A DNA stretch of 13,124 nt from CAZAGT01 sp964484515 (lineage in GTDB: Bacteria > Desulfobacterota > DSM-4660 > Desulfatiglandales > HGW-15). Positions 6,908 through 13,124 of the stretch are shown here, piece after piece. The translations under genes were made by a program, and so were the position numbers. The notes beneath the pieces were generated by a model. That model saw only the letters and a list, made by a program, of their open reading frames with translations. It had not been told where the DNA came from and searched no databases. Numbering within the stretch: position 1 is the stretch's first letter; every line of letters begins with the position of its first letter. The DNA is taken from assembly GCA_964484515.1 (NCBI GenBank), contig CAZAGT010000124.1, positions 1-13,124 of the forward strand, in the 5' to 3' direction.

Positions 6908-7375
6908 TCAAGAAACATTCTTCTTGGTGGAATCCTCGGGGACGACGGCTTGGTCGTCCGTGAAGGGCAGGGGATCCCCCTTGCGGTAGGCCAATGCCAG
7001 GCAGGTTGCGATCAGGGCCTCCCTCTCATCCACGACCTTGATCGCGTAGGTCGCCGTCTTGCGTGAGCAGTGGACCTCCTCTGCTTTGGCTCTGAGCCTA
7101 CTGCGCATATCGGGCGGCCGGTGGTATGTCACCGTCATGTTCAGCGCCACGGCGAGGGTTCCGTGCGAATTGCACGCGAGCTGAAAGGCCTCGTCGATGA
7201 GGGAGAAGATCGCACCTCCATGGGTCATGCCGAAGAGGTTCGCGTTCTCAGCCTGAGGGGTCATTTCAACGGTGGCCCGACCGGGCTCCAACAGCACCAA
7301 CCCCAGGCCCAGTTTGCGGGCATAGGGCTCATTTTTCATCCTCTGCTTGATCGTGTCGATGGTTCTATTGTTCAT
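6908..7375 (-). CDS. PaaI-family hotdog acyl-CoA thioesterase
   Basis: The 155-residue protein is a hotdog-fold thioesterase of the PaaI/YdiI type, which hydrolyses acyl-CoA or aryl-CoA thioesters in the cytoplasm. The active-site helix reads MTHGGAIFSLIDEAFQLA (residues 50-67). It carries the family His-Gly-Gly and the Asp (61) that activates water in PaaI enzymes. The second strand region ALNMTVTYHRPP (77-88) is also typical, and total length is normal. The ATG at 7375 is chosen because it has GGAG nine bases upstream, fits the family N-terminus and lies 22 bases after the kinase stop. The frame is open further upstream but overlaps the kinase. The gene is probably co-transcribed with the histidine kinase. 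The substrate is unknown. Confidence 0.9.
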   Translation of the reverse strand: MNNRTIDTIKQRMKNEPYARKLGLGLVLLEPGRATVEMTPQAENANLFGMTHGGAIFSLIDEAFQLACNSHGTLAVALNMTVTYHRPPDMRSRLRAKAEEVHCSRKTATYAIKVVDEREALIATCLALAYRKGDPLPFTDDQAVVPEDSTKKNVS

Positions 7376-7397
7376 GGCATTCGTCTCCGAAGCGATT

Positions 7398-9317
7398 CTA
7401 CAGGTGCCCTTGGACCGTTTGTGAAGAGACGTCATCCGGGTGGAGGTGGCCTTCAATGGCCCTTTCTGGGAAGAAGACCCGAAAGGCGGTGCCGCCGGAA
7501 GCGAGACAGTCCTCTTTCCCGTGACAGAACCGGCATTCGCTGATTTTTCCGTGACAAATGTCCTCGTCTCTGGGGATGAAGTGACAGCGGGTTGTATCCA
7601 TATGGATTTTGAAATCATAGCGTTCAGCGAAGATCTTTATCCTGAGAAGATCGGCCCCTTTTCCACCGGCGTTGAAGTCGAACGGACGTTTGGATGAGTA
7701 GGCGATCGTCTCCTGGGTCGAGAAGAAGCCTTCGAAAATCCGCTTCTGATTCTCCGTGGTAATACCGACACCGTAGTCCTGAACCACCAACTCGACGCCA
7801 TCGCCCTTTGTGTGAACCGAGATCTCGATCTTCCCCCCGTCCGGTGTATGCTCTACGGCGTTCCTTATGAGGCCGTCGACCACCTTTCTCAATACCTCCT
7901 CGGGAATCACGACCCGAGGCACCTCGGCCATGCGCGTGATGACCTCCATCTGGCGATGCGAGAATTGCGGTCGCAAGGTCTCCACCCTTTCCAGGACGTA
8001 ACTGTCCAGCGGGACTTCCGCGATCTCGCTTTGCCTGGATCCGTAGATCTCTTCGATTCGGTTCCTTACGCGTTCAACGACGCTCCCTTCGCCCACCTCC
8101 TCGGCGACAAGAGATTCAAGCTCATCCGCACATTGCTCCAAAAGCAGAGCGAGGAGATCCCGAGTTTCGTATTGCCGGTTCTCCATGATGTCTTCAACCT
8201 GATATTGGATCTCCAAGATCCGTTGGACATTTCTACGAGCCCTTTCCAGGGTTGGATACCAGGAACGTTCAGGCAGTTCTACTATCTTTTTTTCGATGAT
8301 ATTGAGTGAGGCTGAAAGAATGGAGACGGGTGTCTTCAGCTCGTGGGAGAGACGGTTGATGACCCGGTCTTTGGCCCGATTCAGGCTCGTGACTTCCCGG
8401 TAGGCGCCCTTGACTTCCTCGGCAAACCTGGCGTTCTCGATCGAGAGCGCCACGGTTCCCGCAATCATGCTCAAGAGTTCCACGTCGGTTTGGTCGAATC
8501 CGCCTTCTTTCTTGTTAATGGCCGACAGCACGCCGATGACGCGATCACTGCTCTTTAAGGGCACGTCGAGCATACTGCGGGTATGAAAACCGAGTTGATC
8601 GTCCAGTCCGGCGTAAAAATTGGGATCTTTCGCCGTATCAGGCACGATGACCGGTTCACCGGTTTTGATGACCCTGCTCCCCACGGTAACGTTGTCCGGG
8701 TACCGAAACCGCTTCGCCCTCCTTTGGATGCCCCGGTTTTCGTGAGCCACCCCTTGGAAGAAGAGCTCGTTTCGCTCCTGATCGAGTAACACGACCAGGG
8801 CCCCCTCCACGTTGAGAACCCGTTTGATCTCGCTGCTGATGTAGTCTAAGAGGTCCTCGAGATCCGGATATTCAGGAAGCGCCCGGCTGATTCGGAGAAG
8901 GGTTTCATTGGTGGACTCCAAACGCTTTTCCGGGGTGGTGTCTCTGATGATGACCAACTCGCCGGCCGGCCGGCCCTGATGGTCCGAAAAGACGGCCCCT
9001 CTCATAATGACGTCAAGGACCCGGCCGTCTTTGGTCAGACGTTTGGTTTCGTATCTGCGAATAAATTTTTCGCGAAAAAGCCTCTGTGTGCTAACGATGG
9101 TCTCTTGCTTGAGCTCTTTTGGCACGTAGGGAATCTTCTTTCCCTCTAACTCAGTCAGAGCCCATCCAAAAGTCTCCGTGAAGGCGGGGTTCAGATAGCT
9201 CACTCGTCCATCAACAGTGAACACGACCATCGGATAGGGGATAAAATCGAGTAAGGTGCGGTAGCGACCCTGCGAATCACGATTCCCTTCGGGAGTCGGG
9301 CCGACATTCCGTTTCAT
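7398..9317 (-). CDS. PAS-GAF sensor histidine kinase with Cys-rich insertion in the ATPase domain
   Basis: The 639-residue protein (from ATG 9317) has no membrane span and is probably cytoplasmic. Domains in order are PAS (about residues 17-130), GAF (about 137-300), HisKA with the phospho-acceptor H box RLSHELKTP (His 325), and a HATPase domain. The ATPase domain has N box LIRNAVEHTP (about 484-493), G1 DYGVGI (515-520), F box FEGFFS (528-533) and G2 GGKGADL (about 551-557). Between the G2 box and the final strand is an unusual Cys-rich insertion: five Cys at 578, 588, 595, 598 and 604, including CRFCH, a CxxCH pattern. This could bind a metal or Fe-S centre or sense redox state; that is inference. 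No receiver or partner regulator is adjacent. The frame is open to an ATG at 9446, but the 9446 and 9416 ATGs have Shine-Dalgarno-like bases touching them, while 9317 has GAGAGG at workable spacing. Confidence 0.9.
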   Translation of the reverse strand: MKRNVGPTPEGNRDSQGRYRTLLDFIPYPMVVFTVDGRVSYLNPAFTETFGWALTELEGKKIPYVPKELKQETIVSTQRLFREKFIRRYETKRLTKDGRVLDVIMRGAVFSDHQGRPAGELVIIRDTTPEKRLESTNETLLRISRALPEYPDLEDLLDYISSEIKRVLNVEGALVVLLDQERNELFFQGVAHENRGIQRRAKRFRYPDNVTVGSRVIKTGEPVIVPDTAKDPNFYAGLDDQLGFHTRSMLDVPLKSSDRVIGVLSAINKKEGGFDQTDVELLSMIAGTVALSIENARFAEEVKGAYREVTSLNRAKDRVINRLSHELKTPVSILSASLNIIEKKIVELPERSWYPTLERARRNVQRILEIQYQVEDIMENRQYETRDLLALLLEQCADELESLVAEEVGEGSVVERVRNRIEEIYGSRQSEIAEVPLDSYVLERVETLRPQFSHRQMEVITRMAEVPRVVIPEEVLRKVVDGLIRNAVEHTPDGGKIEISVHTKGDGVELVVQDYGVGITTENQKRIFEGFFSTQETIAYSSKRPFDFNAGGKGADLLRIKIFAERYDFKIHMDTTRCHFIPRDEDICHGKISECRFCHGKEDCLASGGTAFRVFFPERAIEGHLHPDDVSSQTVQGHL

Positions 9318-9813
9318 GGGTGGGCGACCTCTCGCTGATACACGCTCGAATTCTTCTCCTGCAGAAGTTGTATGCCTTTGGAACTCTGTGCTCTTGGCCT
9401 TCAGGCCTGATACCATCTCTCGGCCTAGGGCCCGCGGGGAACACATCTCCGTCGACTAGCGGATTTTACTGCAGAACCGAGAATTCTGTCAGCACAATTC
9501 TGTTGTTATCCCGTCTTGCGCTGTGTTATGTTTTTGATGTTTCTTTAAGTCATCATACGGAAGCATAGCAGTTTGACCTTATCCGATTGAGCTTTTTCAA
9601 AAACTCACATTGAAGCATCCGGCGCTCTCGCGCGAGGCATCTTTTTAAAATGTCGGCGGAACTCCGCCGAAGCCGCCCGGCTTGGCCGTCTGGGTTTCTT
9701 CACGGTGGTCTGTCGCCATTCCGCCCTGTGTGTCCGCAGGGGGCGTCCGGGCGAAGGCGGGTGATACACGAAAACGCTTTTTCGGATGCGTCTCGCTTCG
9801 GGAAGAAGGGCTG
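9318..9813. other. Divergent intergenic region between the histidine kinase and rex
   Basis: Roughly 500 bases separate the two preferred start codons. The region includes a possible kinase promoter and a perfect hairpin, TCGGCGGA / TCCGCCGA (9653-9660 and 9663-9670, two-base loop), followed by a GC-rich palindromic stretch. No Rex operator of the TTGTG-N8/9-CACAA type was found upstream of rex. A weak promoter-like pair for rex (TTGTTA, then TATGTT after 18 bases, about 9502-9531) is not convincing. Coding frames into rex from 9682 or into the kinase from 9446 are open but look non-homologous. Confidence 0.5.
9463..9492 (-). promoter_or_regulatory. Possible promoter for the histidine kinase
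   Basis: On the minus strand CTGACA (9492-9487, 5/6 to consensus) is followed after 18 bases by TAAAAT (9468-9463, 5/6). Transcription would start near 9456, ten bases before the ATG at 9446. This leaves little room for a ribosome site there and fits a start further in, such as 9317. Confidence 0.4.
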
Positions 9814-10458
9814 ATGCCTCATCGAGATCTAAAAATCCCTAAGGCGACCATCACGAGACTCTCCCTCTACTGCCGGCAGCTGGAACTCCTTGAATTTGAC
9901 GGCTACCGAATGGTCTCTTCGGAAAAGTTGGCCTGGCTGTGTCAGGTTAATCCCGCCCAGGTTAGGAAAGACCTGGGCTACTTTGGTGAATTTGGGGTTC
10001 GGGGAGTGGGTTATGACGTCAGGGACCTGAAACAGCAGATCAAGAAGATCCTGGCGATCAATCGGGTTTGGCATATGGGAATCGCGGGGGTCGGAAACCT
10101 AGGCACCGCCCTGCTTCATTACCAGAACTTTCAGAACCGGGGCTTCAAGTTTGTTGCCGCCTTTGACACCGATCCTGAGAAGATCGGCAAAGTAGTCGCC
10201 TCCGGTATTGAGATCAGGGATATAAAAGAGCTCAAGAGGACTGTCGAGGAACTGAGCTTGGAGATCGGTGTGATCGCAACTCCACCCTCCGTTGCCCAAG
10301 AGATAGCTGATCTCTTTTTGGATGCCAAGGTCAATGCAATCCTCAACTTCTCTCCAACTCAGATCCATGTCCCTGACTGCTGTTTGGTCGAAAACATCGA
10401 TTTCACCATTAAGCTCGATGTCCTCACTTACAAGCTCAAGAATGAACTGGCGGCCTGA
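9814..10458 (+). CDS. rex: Redox-sensing transcriptional repressor Rex
   Basis: The 214-residue protein matches Rex, a homodimeric repressor that senses the NADH/NAD+ ratio and controls fermentative and respiratory genes. The N-terminal winged helix (about residues 5-78) contains the typical KIPKATITRLSLYCRQLE start and the QVRKDLGYFGEFGVRGVGY segment (49-67). The Rossmann domain has the dinucleotide loop GVGNLG (92-97), and AAFDTDPEKIG (115-125) carries the acidic residue at the end of the second strand. The C-terminal helix that swaps between subunits is present, and length is normal. The ATG at 9814 has AGAAGGG upstream and fits the family N-terminus, although the frame is open back to 9682. 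A Rex operator is not seen in front of the gene or elsewhere in the window, so autoregulation is not supported here. Confidence 0.95.
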   Translation: MPHRDLKIPKATITRLSLYCRQLELLEFDGYRMVSSEKLAWLCQVNPAQVRKDLGYFGEFGVRGVGYDVRDLKQQIKKILAINRVWHMGIAGVGNLGTALLHYQNFQNRGFKFVAAFDTDPEKIGKVVASGIEIRDIKELKRTVEELSLEIGVIATPPSVAQEIADLFLDAKVNAILNFSPTQIHVPDCCLVENIDFTIKLDVLTYKLKNELAA

Positions 10459-10743
10459 ATCGGGCTCGGGGTGGGCAGATGCTCTCGTTTACGGCCGCAC
10501 CCGGGCCCTTTCAGGAGGTGTGCATGGAGATTATCCAGCGGCCACGGAGGACGGCTAACGACTATGAGCACTCGTTTTTCGCCGCGATCGACTGGTGACA
10601 TCAGAGGGTTTCGACGGGTGCCCTTTAGTGAAATACCTGGCATAAGAAATGCAAAGCTGGTAACGGTTTTGTTTCTGGAAACGCCTTGGCGCATCATCAT
10701 CCTCGTGTCGTTCATGCAGCGATGAGAGCAAAGGGAGGCTAAC
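10459..10743 (+). other. Intergenic region with two short candidate ORFs
   Basis: Between rex and the DUF1573 gene, AGGAGG (10513-10518) lies five bases before an ATG that opens a 24-codon frame (10524-10598; begins MEIIQRPRRT, ends AAIDW). A second, overlapping frame could give 53 residues (ATG 10564 to stop 10725) with a hydrophobic C-terminal part, but its ribosome site is poorly spaced. It ends 18 bases before the next gene. Neither resembles a known family. The first has the best translation signal and could be a leader peptide. Confidence 0.3.
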
Positions 10744-11439
10744 ATGAATAGGGGATCATGGGGGCTATTGCTGGTCATATGCTTGTGCCTTGCTGTGACC
10801 TGTTTGGCTGCCCCCGAGGAAGAAATCACCGGGCCACGGTTGATCATGAAGGAGAGGTTCTTCAACTTCCAGCAGGTCCCGGAAGGGGAAATCATCGAAC
10901 ACACCTTCACGATCTCCAACGGCGGGTCCGAGACCCTTGTGATTGAAGAGGTGAAGCCCGGCTGAGGTTGCGCCGTGGCCGACTACGATAAGGCCATTCC
11001 CCCGGGCGGGGAAGGAAAAATCACCCTGAAGGTCAATACGAGGAATTACGACGGCTGGATCTCCAAGCGTGCGCAGGTCCATACCAATGATCCGCGTCGT
11101 CGGGTCGTGAAACTAACGCTCAAGGCGTTTGTCAAGGTTGCTATTCAGCTCTCACCTCGATATGTCTACCTCAAGGGCGAGCCCGGTCAGACGGTTACCA
11201 GGGCGGTCGAGATTTCAGCAAGACTCGATAAGCCCTTACGGATCGAAACGGGGCGTTTTACCCTCGATGCCAAGGTGAACTATCACATCGAGGAGGTCGA
11301 CAAGGGAAAGAGATATCGCATCCTTTTCACGAACGTTCCGGGGCCGTCGGAATCATTCCGCGGGCTACTCGAGCTCATGACCAATTACCCCGAAAGGCCG
11401 AGGATCAGCATCCCGATAAGGGGAAGGTTCGTGGGTTGA
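10744..11439 (+). CDS. Secreted DUF1573 protein with in-frame TGA: candidate selenoprotein
   Basis: GGGAGG precedes the ATG, and a signal peptide covers about residues 1-22 (hydrophobic run ending Cys-Leu-Ala-Ala). A DUF1573 domain follows (HTFTISNGGSETLVIEEVKPG, then GCAVADYDKAIPPGGEGKITL). DUF1573 members normally carry a conserved Cys-Gly-Cys after this strand. Here codon 74 (10963-10965) is TGA exactly at the first Cys position, followed by Gly-Cys. The frame then stays open for 157 more codons to TAG/TGA-type termination at 11437-11439, with family-like sequence and no frameshift. Hairpins lie just downstream of the TGA. Read through, the product is about 231 residues. I infer selenocysteine (Sec-Gly-Cys). 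A single-base nonsense mutation from TGC or TGT, or reinitiation at the GTG at 10975, are the alternatives. Function of the family is poorly known; the Cys/Sec pair suggests thiol redox or metal chemistry in the periplasm. Confidence 0.75.
10966..11015 (+). promoter_or_regulatory. Candidate bacterial SECIS hairpin downstream of the TGA
   Basis: Two alternative hairpins follow the TGA. In the stronger, CC-A-TTCCCC (10994-11002) pairs with GGGGAAGG (11008-11015) through eight pairs with one bulged A, around the loop CGGGC, which begins 37 bases after the TGA. In the other, GTGGCC (10975-10980) pairs with GGCCAT (10992-10997) around an 11-base loop starting with G, 15 bases after the TGA. Bacterial SECIS elements, as I recall the published model, place a small loop with an early G about 16-37 bases after UGA. 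Both are borderline fits, and the two exclude each other. Confidence 0.4.
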
Positions 11440-11451
11440 TGTTCGATTCCC

Positions 11452-11811
11452 TTAGAACTTGCTCGTATCCTTGAAAAAATCACTGATAAATACCACCCCG
11501 GCCTCCTCCATCTCCAAGATCGTGACACCCTCGTTCTCATAGGGCTCGTTTCTCCGGTTGAGACCGTGGTTCTTCCATTGAACAGCAGCGGTGTCACCTT
11601 CAACGATTCTTCGTTGAATATCGAATGCGAGCTTGGGATATTGGCGGAACAATATCGTGAAAAATCTGAGGATGCGTGCTCTCCCCCTCAACGGCTTTGT
11701 CTTCGGAAAGTAAAACTCCGCATGTTCTGCGAGCAGCCCCTCAAACCGCCCCAGATCGCGACGATTGATGACATCAAAGAACTCCTCCACCCGCCGATCA
11801 TTGTGCGCCAT
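11452..11811 (-). CDS. SnoaL/NTF2-like small protein
   Basis: The 119-residue protein has the cone-fold pattern of the NTF2-like/SnoaL superfamily. An N-terminal helix pair (RRVEEFFDVINRRDLGRFEGLL) is followed by HAEFYFP and PLRGRARILRFFTILFRQYP. The end is beta-rich and includes GDTAAVQWKNHGLNRRNEPYENEGVTILEME. Members act as small-molecule isomerases, hydrolases or ligand-binding proteins; nothing here fixes the substrate. An excellent AAGGAGGT ribosome site precedes the ATG at 11811. The gene converges on the DUF1573 gene with only 12 bases between the stop codons, and diverges from rnhA across 82 bases that must hold both promoters. No partner gene suggests its pathway. Confidence 0.85.
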   Translation of the reverse strand: MAHNDRRVEEFFDVINRRDLGRFEGLLAEHAEFYFPKTKPLRGRARILRFFTILFRQYPKLAFDIQRRIVEGDTAAVQWKNHGLNRRNEPYENEGVTILEMEEAGVVFISDFFKDTSKF

Positions 11812-11893
11812 GATACCTCCTTGAGACCGTATGTCTCCGTTTTGAGCTCGATCTTTTTATGCAAACCGTCAAACGTACCGAAAAGGCTTATTA

Positions 11894-12367
11894 ATGGGCT
11901 CCGGGCCACCCCAGAAAAAGAAGGCCACAGCTCCCAAGACTGTGGAGATTTTCTCAGACGGCGCCTGTAGCGGCAATCCAGGCCCAGGGGGGTACGGCGC
12001 GATCCTGAGATATGGTGCGAAGACAAAGGAGATCTCAGGGTGCGACCCCAACACCACGAACAACCGGATGGAAATGAGGGCCGTGATCGAGGCCCTGAAA
12101 CATCTGAAACGGCCCTGCAACATCAGGATCGTCACCGACTCCAACTATGTTGTGAGAGGGATGACCGTTTGGATCCCGGGTTGGATCAGACGAAACTGGG
12201 TCAATTCGCAGAGGAAACCCGTCTTGAATCGGGATCTTTGGGAGGAGCTTCTGCGTTTGAGTCGCCCTCACCACATCGAATGGGAATGGGTCAAGGGCCA
12301 TGAAGGCCATCCTGAGAATGAGCGTTGTGATGAACTGGCCAGAAACGCCATCAGAGACTGTCGATGA
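11894..12367 (+). CDS. rnhA: Ribonuclease HI
   Basis: RNase HI cuts the RNA strand of RNA-DNA hybrids, clearing R-loops and replication primers. The 157-residue protein has all the catalytic features: Asp 22 in FSDGACSGNPGPGGYGA, Glu 60 in NNRMEMRAV, Asp 82 in TDSNYV, and Asp 146 in ERCDELA. It also has the His-containing loop VKGHEGHPEN (133-142). The basic handle region (WIPGWIRRNW...KPVLNRDLWEEL) is present as in the E. coli-type enzyme. The first 13 residues are a Lys/Pro-rich extension. A modest AAAGG precedes the ATG. The flavin reductase gene follows 44 bases later on the same strand and is probably co-transcribed. Confidence 0.95.
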   Translation: MGSGPPQKKKATAPKTVEIFSDGACSGNPGPGGYGAILRYGAKTKEISGCDPNTTNNRMEMRAVIEALKHLKRPCNIRIVTDSNYVVRGMTVWIPGWIRRNWVNSQRKPVLNRDLWEELLRLSRPHHIEWEWVKGHEGHPENERCDELARNAIRDCR

Positions 12368-12411
12368 AAAAGTAGCAACGTTCCTGGCTGAGCACGAGGT
12401 CATCTAGGTGC

Positions 12412-12885
12412 ATGGAAAAGATGTGGATCGAGACGTGCAGCTATTTGACCAGCGGGATTTACCTGCTCACGAGCCGTCACAACGACGAAATAAACGGCAT
12501 GATCGCCTCGTGGGTCACTCAGGTATCCTACGACCCGCCTTTAATTATGGCCGCCATTCATCAAAATCGCGCATCGCACCGATTGATATCTAGGAGCGGT
12601 CGGTTCGCCTTGCACATACTCAATGCTCGGCAGGAAGATTTCCTGAGCCGGTTCAAGGGCCCCGACCCACGGGCGAAATTCAAGGATGTTGAATGGAAGC
12701 CCGGCCTCACTGGCTGCCCGATTCTGACGGAGTGTATTGGCTATCTGGAATGCGTGACATCGGAGAGCTATAAACCCGGAAACCATACCCTCTTTGTTGG
12801 AAAGGTGATTGATGCGAAGATCCTGTCTCCTGGAGAACCGATGATCTCCCGGGGACTTGATCACATCTACCTTGGCCGAGATTGA
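12412..12885 (+). CDS. Flavin reductase / flavoredoxin-like FMN-binding protein
   Basis: The 157-residue protein has the FMN-binding split-barrel pattern of the flavin reductase family. The stretch NGMIASWVTQVSYDPPLIMAAI (about residues 28-49) is the typical nucleotide-side strand pair. SGRFALHILNA (62-72) and the C-terminal HTLFVGKVIDAKIL (123-136) with DHIYLGRD are also characteristic. Such proteins bind FMN and transfer electrons between NAD(P)H, iron-sulfur proteins and acceptors; in anaerobes they are often called flavoredoxins. Which partner is used here is not visible. The ATG at 12412 has only a weak upstream site, and an in-frame ATG three codons later is possible. The gene follows rnhA by 44 bases; no clear terminator was found after the stop. 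Confidence 0.85.
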   Translation: MEKMWIETCSYLTSGIYLLTSRHNDEINGMIASWVTQVSYDPPLIMAAIHQNRASHRLISRSGRFALHILNARQEDFLSRFKGPDPRAKFKDVEWKPGLTGCPILTECIGYLECVTSESYKPGNHTLFVGKVIDAKILSPGEPMISRGLDHIYLGRD

Positions 12886-12964
12886 GGGACACCCGTGATC
12901 GAGACATGGTCGGGATACGCAATTGGAGGCGACAAAAGGGAAAATAGATAAGAATATTAAGCTC

Positions 12965-12993
12965 TTGACTGATATTTCTCGTTATGCTATAAT
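12965..12993 (+). promoter_or_regulatory. Near-consensus sigma-70 promoter reading out of the window
   Basis: TTGACT (12965-12970, 5/6 match) and a perfect TATAAT (12988-12993) are separated by exactly 17 bases, in AT-rich sequence. Transcription would start near 13000. No start codon with a good ribosome site follows within the remaining 125 bases, so the transcript is either a long leader, a non-coding RNA or belongs to a gene beyond the edge. Confidence 0.7.
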
Positions 12994-13124
12994 TTTGTGG
13001 GTTGTTGGAAAAAGTCGATCTTTTTTCATCCGGCCCATTTATCATCGCCGTGCCGAAGCTATCGAAAAGCCGACTTCTCAGAGGCTGATGGAAAATGTCC
13101 AGATGCAAGGCTTCCGAAACCGGG

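Noticed and set aside
7506..7586. CRFCH in the kinase as a c-type heme site
   Set aside because: The protein has no signal peptide or membrane span, so covalent heme c attachment is unlikely; a metal or thiol role is more plausible.
9447..9813. Rex operator (TTGTG-N-CACAA) controlling rex
   Set aside because: No matching palindrome was found upstream of rex or elsewhere in the window.
10975..11439. A separate gene starting at GTG 10975
   Set aside because: It is in the same frame as the upstream half of DUF1573, would begin in the middle of the domain, and lacks its own signal peptide. Read-through at TGA explains the data better, though reinitiation from GAGG is not excluded.
1..13124. tRNA, rRNA, CRISPR arrays, transposases or phage genes
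   Set aside because: None was recognised: no regularly spaced direct repeats, no cloverleaf with a TTCGA-type arm, and no mobile-element protein on either strand.

Overview
The window (about 13.1 kb, moderately GC-rich, densely coding) looks like ordinary chromosome from an anaerobic or facultative bacterium. The most likely source is a deltaproteobacterial (Desulfobacterota-type) lineage. That is an inference from gene style: a Rex redox repressor, a MJ0042-finger/DUF3426 membrane protein, a PAS-GAF histidine kinase with a Cys-rich C-terminal insertion, a flavoredoxin-like flavin reductase and a probable UGA-encoded selenocysteine. No rRNA, tRNA, CRISPR array, transposase or phage gene was seen.

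Layout, left to right. An intrinsic terminator (about 103-153) closes a gene lying outside the window. A secreted protein with two fused cyclase/formamidase domains follows on the + strand (263-1903) and ends at its own terminator. Then comes a run of minus-strand genes: a diacylglycerol/sphingosine-type lipid kinase (2150-3100), a two-TM potassium channel with a cytoplasmic RCK/TrkA module (3495-4517), and a two-gene operon of hypoxanthine phosphoribosyltransferase (hpt, 5778-6290) and a zinc-finger/DUF3426 membrane protein (4741-5742). After a gene-free stretch holding a long inverted-repeat element (6549-6823) lies another minus-strand pair: a PaaI-type thioesterase (6908-7375) and a PAS-GAF sensor histidine kinase (7398-9317). 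Divergent from the kinase is rex (9814-10458, +). It is followed by a secreted DUF1573 protein (10744-11439, +) interrupted by one in-frame TGA. Next are a small SnoaL/NTF2-like protein (11452-11811, -), and ribonuclease HI (rnhA) with a flavin reductase (11894-12885, +). The right edge has a near-consensus sigma-70 promoter reading out of the window.

The most notable observation is the DUF1573 gene. The TGA falls exactly where the family has the first Cys of its conserved Cys-Gly-Cys motif. The frame stays open and homologous on both sides, and RNA hairpins lie just downstream. This fits a selenoprotein (Sec-Gly-Cys) that routine gene calling would split into two ORFs. A nonsense mutation is the alternative. 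Rex, the Cys-rich kinase, the candidate selenoprotein and the flavin reductase give the right half a loose redox theme, but they do not form one operon.
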